DNA of 35,155 nucleotides from Dorea_D sp963559605. Lineage in GTDB: Bacteria; Bacillota; Clostridia; Lachnospirales; Lachnospiraceae. The notes beneath the pieces are model-generated. The model saw only the letters and a program-made list of their open reading frames with translations. It did no database searches and was not told where the DNA came from. Shown one piece after another: positions 7,472 to 13,503 of this stretch (the stretch's first letter is position 1; every line of letters starts with the position of its first letter). The stretch covers positions 1 through 35,155 of the forward strand of contig CAUWLL010000028.1 in assembly GCA_963559605.1 (NCBI GenBank), given 5' to 3'. Position numbers and translations under genes: made by a program.

Positions 7472-8101
7472 CTATTCTCTTTTTGTGCCACACTCTACAC
7501 AAAAGATCATATCCTCTTCTAACTTGGCTCCGCAGTTTTTACATATATAGCCTGTCTCTTCTGCTGCCGGCTCCGCATTCTCTGCCGACGCTTCACCAAT
7601 ATCTGCTGCCGTATCAGCTTCCGGCGTTTTCACTTCTTCTGTCATTTCCGGAAGTCGGCTTCCACAAGATACACAGAACAAGGCATCTTTTTCGTTTACC
7701 ATTCCACAACCCGGACATTTCTTCCCGTCGACCGGAGCTGCCGGAGCTGAAACCATCGGTGCACCACAGCTGATACAAAACTTTGCACTCGTCTTGTTTC
7801 CGGCGCCGCACTGAGGACATGTATTTACTGCCGTCAACCTCTGAAGCTCCTCCTGATATGCCTGATTTTCTTTTCTCAGTCTGAGAATCTCAGCGAAAAG
7901 CTCACCGTACTCAGAATCTGCTTCCTGTATGTGATTCTTTACACATTGAAGTCCCACTTGATATGTAAGCTTCTCGATCATTCTCTCATTCGCTTTTATC
8001 TGGTTTCCGATTCTTACATTCTCCGTTGCATTTTTCGTCTTTTGAGCAACCTCTTGACCGGCGATTGAAATAGAATCTCTCATTTTGTCAAATAATGCCA
8101 T
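7472..8101 (-). CDS. Coiled-coil protein with three zinc ribbons
   Basis: 209 residues, no membrane helix, so cytoplasmic. Residues ~1-90 are helical and charged (a likely coiled coil: KANERMIEKLTYQVGLQ ... EILRLRKENQAYQEELQRL). Three double-knuckle zinc ribbons follow: CPQC/CISC (~94-112), CPGC/CVSC (~128-146) and, after a Glu/Ala-rich linker, CKNC/CVEC near the C-terminus. Each has all four Cys. It is the first gene of an operon with a YARHG protein and a membrane zinc-ribbon protein. The three ribbons suggest a scaffold or protein-interaction role, which is inference; nothing indicates an enzyme. Start at 8101 has GGAGG 8 nt upstream. Confidence 0.75.
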   Translation of the reverse strand: MALFDKMRDSISIAGQEVAQKTKNATENVRIGNQIKANERMIEKLTYQVGLQCVKNHIQEADSEYGELFAEILRLRKENQAYQEELQRLTAVNTCPQCGAGNKTSAKFCISCGAPMVSAPAAPVDGKKCPGCGMVNEKDALFCVSCGSRLPEMTEEVKTPEADTAADIGEASAENAEPAAEETGYICKNCGAKLEEDMIFCVECGTKRE

Positions 8102-8189
8102 AATAGTTCCTCCTATGTGTTTATTCTATTATTTTTCTTTGCATAAATAGCAGATATTCACAGTATCCTGCCTTGTAATTCACAAAATT

Positions 8190-8218
8190 ATTGTATCACA
8201 TTTTCCCCTCCGCAACAA
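8190..8218 (-). promoter_or_regulatory. Sigma-A promoter of the zinc-ribbon operon
   Basis: Minus-strand TTGTTG at 8213-8218, 17-nt spacer ending in an extended -10 (TGA before the hexamer) and TACAAT at 8190-8195. It lies about 90 nt upstream of the first gene, giving an untranslated leader of roughly 80 nt in which I see no strong structure. Confidence 0.55.
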
Positions 8219-8235
8219 ACGTTATATTCATATAA

Positions 8236-8421
8236 TTATCGCAATTCTCAGACAGCATATACTTTATCATCATTATCCTTGCTGTTGCAGTCATCACAGT
8301 TCTGCTGTTGATTTCGGACCGGGGGCGCACGTTCCTGATCTTCGGCTCAGCCCTTATGGTTATCGGCGCTGTAGTGGCATTTATCCTAAACAGAAAAGCA
8401 AAAAAAGCCACAGGATTTTAG
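8236..8421 (+). pseudogene. Decayed C-terminal fragment of a small membrane protein
   Basis: An open frame of 61 codons starts directly after an in-frame TAA at 8233 and has no start codon before its middle (first ATG within ALMVIG). The translation has two hydrophobic segments (IYFIIIILAVAVITVLLL and TFLIFGSALMVIGAVVAFIL) with a charged turn ISDRGR between them and a basic tail NRKAKKATGF, as expected for the end of a membrane protein. It is on the strand opposite to all neighbours and lies between a promoter and repeat copy B. I do not recognise the family. It could instead be chance coding; the clean two-helix pattern and basic tail argue for a relic. Confidence 0.35.
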
Positions 8422-8436
8422 GTTGGGTACACCCTG

Positions 8437-8534
8437 TTTTTCATTTGGGTACACCCCTTTTTACAATTAGGTACATACTAAAACGCAATTGAGGACGTAG
8501 CCCTTTTGAAAAAGGCTACGTCCTCAATTACAAT
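8437..8534. repeat. 98-bp dispersed repeat, copy B, with an extra 22-bp unit
   Basis: Matches copy A (4653-4750) at 91 of 98 positions in direct orientation. Immediately beyond the shared part (8423-8436) is a further TGTACCCAA unit on the minus strand, so copy B has three TGTACC units spaced exactly 22 bp apart, where copy A has two. One pair of differences is compensatory: T-A in the copy A stem is G-C in copy B. The last Leu codon and stop of the ABC ATPase lie in the repeat. Confidence 0.85.
8487..8529 (-). terminator. Hairpin in repeat copy B, likely terminator of the amino-acid transporter operon
   Basis: Perfect 16-bp stem, minus strand AATTGAGGACGTAGCC with its complement, then GCGTTTT. 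It begins inside the stop codon context of the ATPase gene. As in copy A the T tract is short; the stem has been kept perfect despite sequence change, which supports a function at the RNA or DNA level. Confidence 0.6.
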
Positions 8535-9322
8535 ACTTTTGATAAAAATTCTTTTAATCTTTCATCCTTAGGATTCTCAAAGAACTCTTTCGGATTTCCT
8601 TGTTCTTTGATCTCTCCGCCGTCCATGAACACTACGCGGTTCGCCACTTCTCTGGCAAATCCCATCTCATGTGTAACAACTACCATTGTCATGCCGTCGT
8701 TGGCAAGCTCTTTCATTAGTTCCAGAACTTCTCCGACCATCTCCGGATCCAACGCAGACGTTGGCTCGTCGAAGAGGATCACATCTGGATCCATCGCCAA
8801 GGAACGCACAATAGCGATACGCTGTTTCTGACCGCCGGATAATCTGGACGGATATTCGTTCGCTTTATCTTCCAATCCGATTCTGCGAAGCAGATCCATC
8901 GCCTGCTCGCGGACTTCTGCCTCGATCTCTTTCTTTGTCGGAAAAGACTTTTCTGTTCCTTTTCCGAACATCTTTGCCCGTTTTGCTTTCTTTACATCCT
9001 GCCATTTCACATGTACCGGAGCAAGCATAATATTCTGGAGCACGGTTTTATTGTTGAACAGGTTGAAATGCTGGAATACCATTCCCATGTGGCGACGGTG
9101 CACATTGATGTCCACCCGCATATCCGCAATGTCAACATCATTGAAGATGATACTTCCGCCGTCCGGATCTTCCATACAGTTTAAACATCTTAAAAATGTA
9201 CTTTTTCCGGAGCCGGATGGTCCGATAACAGCGACGATGTCTCCTTTATGGATGGTAATATTAATATCCTTGAGAACTTCCACACCGCCAAAACTTTTCT
9301 TTAAATTAATTACGTCTATCAC
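8528..9322 (-). CDS. Amino-acid ABC transporter ATP-binding protein
   Basis: Cytoplasmic ATPase of a polar amino-acid importer (GlnQ/ArtM/HisP family), 264 residues. Motifs: Walker A GPSGSGKST (~33-41), Q-loop MVFQHFNLF, signature LSGGQKQR, Walker B VILFDEPTSALDPEMV, and H-loop VVVTHEMGFA, the last typical of the amino-acid subfamily. There is a ~20-residue insert (about 107-135, MFGKGTEKSFPTKKEIEAE) between Q-loop and signature relative to the ~240-residue family norm. The start overlaps the permease end by 17 nt. The gene ends with TTG TAA inside repeat copy B. Substrate specificity comes from the binding protein, and ArgR-like boxes upstream point to arginine or another basic amino acid. 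Confidence 0.93.
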   Translation of the reverse strand: MIDVINLKKSFGGVEVLKDINITIHKGDIVAVIGPSGSGKSTFLRCLNCMEDPDGGSIIFNDVDIADMRVDINVHRRHMGMVFQHFNLFNNKTVLQNIMLAPVHVKWQDVKKAKRAKMFGKGTEKSFPTKKEIEAEVREQAMDLLRRIGLEDKANEYPSRLSGGQKQRIAIVRSLAMDPDVILFDEPTSALDPEMVGEVLELMKELANDGMTMVVVTHEMGFAREVANRVVFMDGGEIKEQGNPKEFFENPKDERLKEFLSKVL

Positions 9323-10016
9323 TCTTTCTCAGGCTCCTTTCCATCAGTCTTATCATAAGGGAAATAACCAATACGAGTATGATATAAATGATCGCCATCA
9401 CAAGATACGGCACCATGAACTCATAACTGTTGCTTCCGATGTAGTTAAACGCCATGTAAAGGTCTGCTACCGCTACAAAGCTGACAACGGACGTCTCTTT
9501 GATAAGAGCGATAAACTCATTTCCAAGCGTAGGCAGAATATTCTTTACTGCCTGCGGAATCACGATCTTGCGCATACTCGTTCCAAAACTTAATCCCACT
9601 GCGCGCCCGGCTTCCATCTGCCCACTGTCTACGGACTGGATACCGCCTCGCATAATCTCCGAAATGTAAGCGCCGCTGTTCAGTCCAAAGACCAGTATCG
9701 CCACCTGTAAGCCGGTAATCTGTGCTCCCACCATCGGCACCAATACATAATAGAATACCAGTAATTGTACAACGATCGGCGTACCTCGGAACAACGCCAC
9801 ATAAAAACCGCAAATTGCATTCAGCACCTTCGGAAGTGTCTTATACTTCGGCAACACTCTTGCCGTTGCGATCAGTGTTCCGATCACAATGCCGATCAGC
9901 AGACCGAGCACCGCGATCAGAAGCGTATTCTGGAGGCCTTCGACTACCTTGACATAGCCGCCCTGATCCATAAATATTTCTATAAATTTTTCAACCTTAC
10001 GTTCAAAATTCCCCAT
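9306..10016 (-). CDS. Amino-acid ABC transporter permease
   Basis: Membrane permease of the HisM/GlnP family, 236 residues. It has about five hydrophobic segments and the family coupling loop GLNSGAYISEIMRGGIQSVDSGQMEAGRAVGLSFGTSMRKIVIPQA (starting near residue 130). The first helix region, VVEGLQNTLLIAVLGLLIGIVIGTLIA, matches the usual N-terminal permease signature. It is probably a homodimer, as only one permease gene is present. It lies 44 nt after the binding-protein gene and overlaps the ATPase gene by 17 nt. Confidence 0.93.
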   Translation of the reverse strand: MGNFERKVEKFIEIFMDQGGYVKVVEGLQNTLLIAVLGLLIGIVIGTLIATARVLPKYKTLPKVLNAICGFYVALFRGTPIVVQLLVFYYVLVPMVGAQITGLQVAILVFGLNSGAYISEIMRGGIQSVDSGQMEAGRAVGLSFGTSMRKIVIPQAVKNILPTLGNEFIALIKETSVVSFVAVADLYMAFNYIGSNSYEFMVPYLVMAIIYIILVLVISLMIRLMERSLRKSDRRN

Positions 10017-10060
10017 GTTCTTCCATCCTTATCTAGTTTGTCGGACATCAGAGCGAAAAC

Positions 10061-10936
10061 TTACTGCATCTCGTTGATCGATGCCGTAATCGCCTCTGCC
10101 GGTGCAGCGTCAATAATGACATACTTGATATTTCCGTTTAACATATCCTGTACCGCAAGAGAACCGCTCTTATACTGCGCACATTTTGCCGGAAGACCCG
10201 GGAACTCCCATTCTTCGCTTCCTTCTATGTAAAACTGTCCTGTTGTTCCTGCCTGAACGCCGATAGAGTCAGATTCTTTTAATTTTCCGAGAAGAGCCGA
10301 TACGTCCTCTGCCGTTTTACACTCTGCAAATGTGTCATCTGTGCTTGGCACGATCAGTCTCTGAGAAGCTGAATAGTAAGAATCGGAAAATGTTACATAC
10401 TCCTCACGTTCCTCATTCACTGTAAGTCCCGCCATGGCAATGTCACATTTCTTCTGTCCTACTGTCAGACATACTGCGTCAAAATCCATGTTCTGAATGA
10501 CCAGTTCCTGACCGAATTCTTTTGCCATAAGCTCTGCGATTTCCATATCGATTCCGTAGAAATCCTCGCCTTTTGTATACTCAAATGGTTCAAATGCCGC
10601 GTTTGTGGCTACTACCAGCTGATCCTTGGACTCATCAAGCTTTGCGGACTTTACTGCCTTTGGCTCGCCGCCTCCAAAATAACGGTCACAAATCTCATCC
10701 AGAGTTCCATCCTCTTTGATCTTACCTACAAAAGCATTTACTTTTTCTAACAATTCCGGCTGTGTTTTATCTACGCCGAATGCATATTCTTCTTTTGTTA
10801 AGTCGATGTCGATAACTTCTGCTTTTACTGCGCCACCATCTTTACTCTCCTTAGAATCGTCGGAGCCTCCGCAGGCTGCCAGAGATAATGTACACACTGC
10901 AACTAATACTAAACTGACTAATTTTTTTAATTTCAT
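10061..10936 (-). CDS. Amino-acid-binding lipoprotein (family 3), circularly permuted
   Basis: Extracytoplasmic receptor of the adjacent importer, 291 residues. Signal peptide with lipobox LAAC (Cys22). In ordinary family-3 proteins the mature chain begins LVVATNAAFEPFEY and ends YGIAV-x-K ... LLEKVN-x-A ... DGT-x-x-I-x-x-x-x-F. Here that terminal part comes first: residues ~45-88 are LTKEEYAFGVDKTQPELLEKV ... KEDGTLDEICDRYFGGG, then a charged linker (~89-105), then LVVATNAAFEPFEY (from ~107) through GIDMEIAELMAKE, DIAMAGLTVNEER and FSDSYY, ending at YVIIDAAPAEAITASI. All segments of the two-lobe fold are present once. The start at 10936 follows AGGAGG by 8 nt; the upstream in-frame ATG at 10963 has no such site. 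An ArgR-like box array overlaps the promoter. Confidence 0.92.
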   Translation of the reverse strand: MKLKKLVSLVLVAVCTLSLAACGGSDDSKESKDGGAVKAEVIDIDLTKEEYAFGVDKTQPELLEKVNAFVGKIKEDGTLDEICDRYFGGGEPKAVKSAKLDESKDQLVVATNAAFEPFEYTKGEDFYGIDMEIAELMAKEFGQELVIQNMDFDAVCLTVGQKKCDIAMAGLTVNEEREEYVTFSDSYYSASQRLIVPSTDDTFAECKTAEDVSALLGKLKESDSIGVQAGTTGQFYIEGSEEWEFPGLPAKCAQYKSGSLAVQDMLNGNIKYVIIDAAPAEAITASINEMQ

Positions 10937-10982
10937 AATTGGTTCCTCCTGTAGATCATTCACTCATTCTTATTCATCATGC

Positions 10983-11109
10983 TGTATAAAAATTCAAGTA
11001 TGAATCATATTCTACCACATTTTTTCTAAAAATCAAGCATTTTTATGCAGAATTTTATTTTAATATGCAATTTTATTCATTTTTATTTCTTTTTATACAC
11101 TTTTATGCA
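10983..11109 (-). promoter_or_regulatory. Array of four ArgR-type operator boxes
   Basis: Four 14-bp boxes of the form TGNAT-AAAA-NTNCA occur (minus strand): TGCATAAAAGTGTA at 11096-11109, TGAATAAAATTGCA at 11066-11079, TGCATAAAAATGCT at 11036-11049, and TGAATTTTTATACA at 10983-10996. The first three are spaced exactly 30 bp; the fourth is 53 bp further and downstream of the -10. The match is to the ARG box (TGAAT-4 A/T-ATTCA) bound by ArgR/AhrC. The placement over the promoter suggests repression by arginine. The region is very AT-rich, which weakens single-box matches. Confidence 0.55.
11009..11036 (-). promoter_or_regulatory. Sigma-A promoter of the amino-acid transporter operon
   Basis: Minus-strand TTGATT at 11031-11036, 16-nt spacer, TAGAAT at 11009-11014. 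One ArgR-like box abuts the -35 upstream side and another lies just after the expected transcription start. Confidence 0.6.
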
Positions 11110-11135
11110 TTTCTTACTGCATATTATACAATGTA

Positions 11136-11963
11136 CTATTTGATCAGCATCTGCACAAGTGATACGATCACGATGAGACCGCCCAGCGCGATCCTGTAAT
11201 AGCCAAATACTTTAAAGTCGTTTTTCTTAATGTAACTCATTAAGAACTTGATCGCGATCACAGACACGACAAAAGACACGATACATCCAAGTAACAGGAA
11301 GCCAAGTTCTGCTCCCGTGAACGCAAAGCCAAACTTCAAAAGCTTCAGTAAACTTGCTCCGAACATCACCGGAATAGCAAGGAAGAACGTAAACTCTGCC
11401 GCAATTTCTCTGGATACCCCGATCATCAACGCTCCTACGATCGTTGCACCCGATCTTGACGTTCCGGGAATCATGGCAAGCATTTGGAAAAATCCGATCC
11501 ATAACAGCATGGTTAAAGACAAGTCCGCAATTTTATTTACCGAAGGCCGCCGTCCTTTGTTTCGGTTCTCGATAATAATAAAGAGCACACCATATACGAT
11601 CAGCATCACTGCCACCGGAAATGGTTTATAAAACAGTTTATCTAAAATGTCGTCAAATAATAATCCGATGATCGCCGCCGGAACAGAAGCGATCGCTACT
11701 TTAATCCACATCTGCCATGTGAGCATTTTCTGCTTCTGTGTTTTCCTCGGTGAAAATGGATTTAATTTATGGAAATAAAGAACAACTACCGCCATAATAG
11801 CTCCAAGCTGAATGACCACGTTGAACATTTCCATAAATTCCTCACTCAGTCCGGGCGCCAGAAGATCGCCCACAAGAATCAAATGTCCGGTACTGCTGAC
11901 CGGAAGCCATTCGGTAATTCCTTCTACAATACCGAGAATAATCACTTTTAATGCGTCTAACAT
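11136..11963 (-). CDS. uppP: Undecaprenyl-diphosphatase UppP (BacA)
   Basis: Membrane phosphatase that converts undecaprenyl diphosphate to the monophosphate, recycling the lipid carrier for cell-wall synthesis and giving bacitracin tolerance. 275 residues with the family's two signature regions: GIVEGITEWLPVSSTGHLIL at residues ~12-31 (catalytic Glu residues and the PVSSTGH motif) and the PGTSRSGATI loop in the middle (~165-174, catalytic Arg). About eight hydrophobic helices. It lies 18 nt after a HAD phosphatase gene and is probably cotranscribed with it. Confidence 0.96.
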   Translation of the reverse strand: MLDALKVIILGIVEGITEWLPVSSTGHLILVGDLLAPGLSEEFMEMFNVVIQLGAIMAVVVLYFHKLNPFSPRKTQKQKMLTWQMWIKVAIASVPAAIIGLLFDDILDKLFYKPFPVAVMLIVYGVLFIIIENRNKGRRPSVNKIADLSLTMLLWIGFFQMLAMIPGTSRSGATIVGALMIGVSREIAAEFTFFLAIPVMFGASLLKLLKFGFAFTGAELGFLLLGCIVSFVVSVIAIKFLMSYIKKNDFKVFGYYRIALGGLIVIVSLVQMLIK

Positions 11964-11981
11964 AATTCTTTCCCTTTCTGA

Positions 11982-12812
11982 TCACAATACATAGTTTTCA
12001 ATAAATACAGCAATACCATCTTCATCGTTGGTATATTCGGTAACGGTATCGGCAGCCTGTTTCACATCTTCCTTTCCGTTCTTCATGGCAACTCCCACTC
12101 CGGCATACTTCATAAGCGCCAGATCATTTCCACCGTCTCCGAATCCCATCGTTTTTTCTGCCGGAATCCCCAATCTGTCCGCCAGCCAGAGTAATGCCTC
12201 TCCTTTATTCACGCCTCCGGCATTGACCTCGATATTATTTACCAGCGCATTGGTCGCCTCCACATCTCCAAGCTTCTGTATCTCTTCCAGCGCCTGCTCC
12301 CTTTCCTCAAGATTTGCAAACAAGCCCTGTATTTTGTCCAGCGCCCGGTATTCTTCCCGGAACTTCTCCCACAGATTTTCAACCGCAACCCTTGTGGAGC
12401 AGATATATTGTACCATAGGAGAACCCGGCAGAAACTCTTCCACTCTCTCCAGCTCTCCTGCCTCCACATATCCTGTGCCGTCATAATAGATTTCCCGCAG
12501 TGCATCATATTTGTCAAATATATGTAACAACTGCTCGCCTACCTCTGCCTCGATCAGCCTTTCTCTCAGAACCTCTCCGGTTCTCATATCCACGATCCTT
12601 GCTCCGTTAGATGTAATGGCAAAGTGCATTCCGGGGAAATTCCTGATCTCCTCGGGAAGCCCACACAAAGGACGTCCCGTAATGGGCAGAAGCTCGATCC
12701 CCTGGCTGACCGCTTTTTTCAAAACTTCTTCGGTTCGCCCGGTGAGCCGTTTCTGTGAATCCAGCAGCGTTCCGTCCAAGTCAAACCCCATCATTCTAAC
12801 CTTATACTTCAT
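11982..12812 (-). CDS. HAD-superfamily hydrolase, Cof type
   Basis: Predicted cytosolic sugar-phosphate or nucleotide phosphatase, 276 residues. HAD motif I is MGFDLDGTLLDS (nucleophile Asp near residue 10), motif II LLPITGRP, and motifs III/IV KGEALLWLADRLGI and MGFGDGGNDLALMKYAGVGVAMKNG near the C-terminus, with a Cof-type cap between. I place the start at 12812, where ATGAAGTATAA overlaps the upstream stop by 11 nt; a longer frame to 12899 has no family similarity. Substrate cannot be told from sequence. Middle gene of a three-gene operon ending in uppP. Confidence 0.9.
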   Translation of the reverse strand: MKYKVRMMGFDLDGTLLDSQKRLTGRTEEVLKKAVSQGIELLPITGRPLCGLPEEIRNFPGMHFAITSNGARIVDMRTGEVLRERLIEAEVGEQLLHIFDKYDALREIYYDGTGYVEAGELERVEEFLPGSPMVQYICSTRVAVENLWEKFREEYRALDKIQGLFANLEEREQALEEIQKLGDVEATNALVNNIEVNAGGVNKGEALLWLADRLGIPAEKTMGFGDGGNDLALMKYAGVGVAMKNGKEDVKQAADTVTEYTNDEDGIAVFIENYVL

Positions 12813-13383
12813 ATGGCGCAAATTCCTTTCTTGACTTTGAGAATAGGAACAGCGAACGGCTGATTCTGCCCTGCCCTGTCTGAGCGGCATTCTCCACATC
12901 TTCTTTTAACTTCTCCACAGCATTCTCATTGGAAGCCGGAACAAACAATACTGTATCTTTTGTCGGAACCGCCACCAAAAGATCGTCCTCTAATTTATCC
13001 ACACATACCTGCCAGATATGTTTAAAGCAGACAGAACTTGCCTCATGGATACCGTCCGCGATAATTCCGAAACCACCGTACCACGTATTTCCGATCACGA
13101 ATTCTACATCTCTTACCAGATTTTCGCAGGCAGTATGATAAAGAGAAACAATATCTGTATCCGGCGGCAGCATATTGTCCTTCAAAATCTCGTAACTTGT
13201 TTCGCTTCGTTTAATGGCAAAAATAATCTTCAGATCCCCCACAAACGCAATGACCGGCGTATCCTTCTCGGAAATATTCTTCCCATTTAACGCCTTAGAA
13301 TCTGAAAGCGCAGACTTTACCCACGGGTAAATCTTGTCTTTTATATGTTCAAACAGATAATGTTCTTCTTCGTACTTTTTCAT
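12802..13383 (-). CDS. Uncharacterised protein, possibly DUF1444 (YtpQ-like)
   Basis: 193 residues, soluble, no signal peptide. The central part (TPVIAFVGDLKIIFAIKR ... YHTACENLV) and C-terminal motif DDLLVAVPTKDTVLFVPAS resemble DUF1444-type proteins, whose function is unknown; I am only moderately sure of the family. The start at 13383 follows AAGGATGG; the frame extends upstream to 13422 without family similarity and into the promoter palindrome region. It is the first gene of the operon with the HAD phosphatase and uppP, divergent from the ABC-F gene. Confidence 0.6.
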   Translation of the reverse strand: MKKYEEEHYLFEHIKDKIYPWVKSALSDSKALNGKNISEKDTPVIAFVGDLKIIFAIKRSETSYEILKDNMLPPDTDIVSLYHTACENLVRDVEFVIGNTWYGGFGIIADGIHEASSVCFKHIWQVCVDKLEDDLLVAVPTKDTVLFVPASNENAVEKLKEDVENAAQTGQGRISRSLFLFSKSRKEFAPYEV

Positions 13384-13427
13384 CCTTTGCCATCCTTTCT
13401 CGTTTTTTGCTTTTATAATCAAAATCT

Positions 13428-13469
13428 ATTCTACAATAAATTGCTTTATAAAGCAATTTATTGTAGAAT
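13428..13469. promoter_or_regulatory. Perfect 42-bp palindrome carrying two divergent promoters
   Basis: The 42 bases are identical to their own reverse complement (arms start ATTCTACAATAAATTGC, centre TTATAA). On each strand it contains TTGCTT, 17 nt, TAGAAT: plus strand -35 at 13441-13446 and -10 at 13464-13469, minus strand -35 at 13451-13456 and -10 at 13428-13433. Thus one symmetric element could serve both the DUF1444-like operon and the ABC-F gene with interleaved promoters, and could also bind a dimeric repressor or extrude as a cruciform. Confidence 0.7.
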
Positions 13470-13503
13470 ATTATAGCATAAACATAAGAAAGGCAATGAT
13501 AAT

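Noticed and set aside
8196..8411. Minus-strand frame of 71 codons
   Set aside because: It lies opposite the membrane-protein relic and overlaps the zinc-ribbon operon promoter; no ribosome-binding site or family pattern.
12813..12899. N-terminal extension of the HAD phosphatase
   Set aside because: The extension lies in the end of the upstream gene and has no ribosome-binding site; the ATG at 12812 overlaps the upstream stop as in coupled genes.
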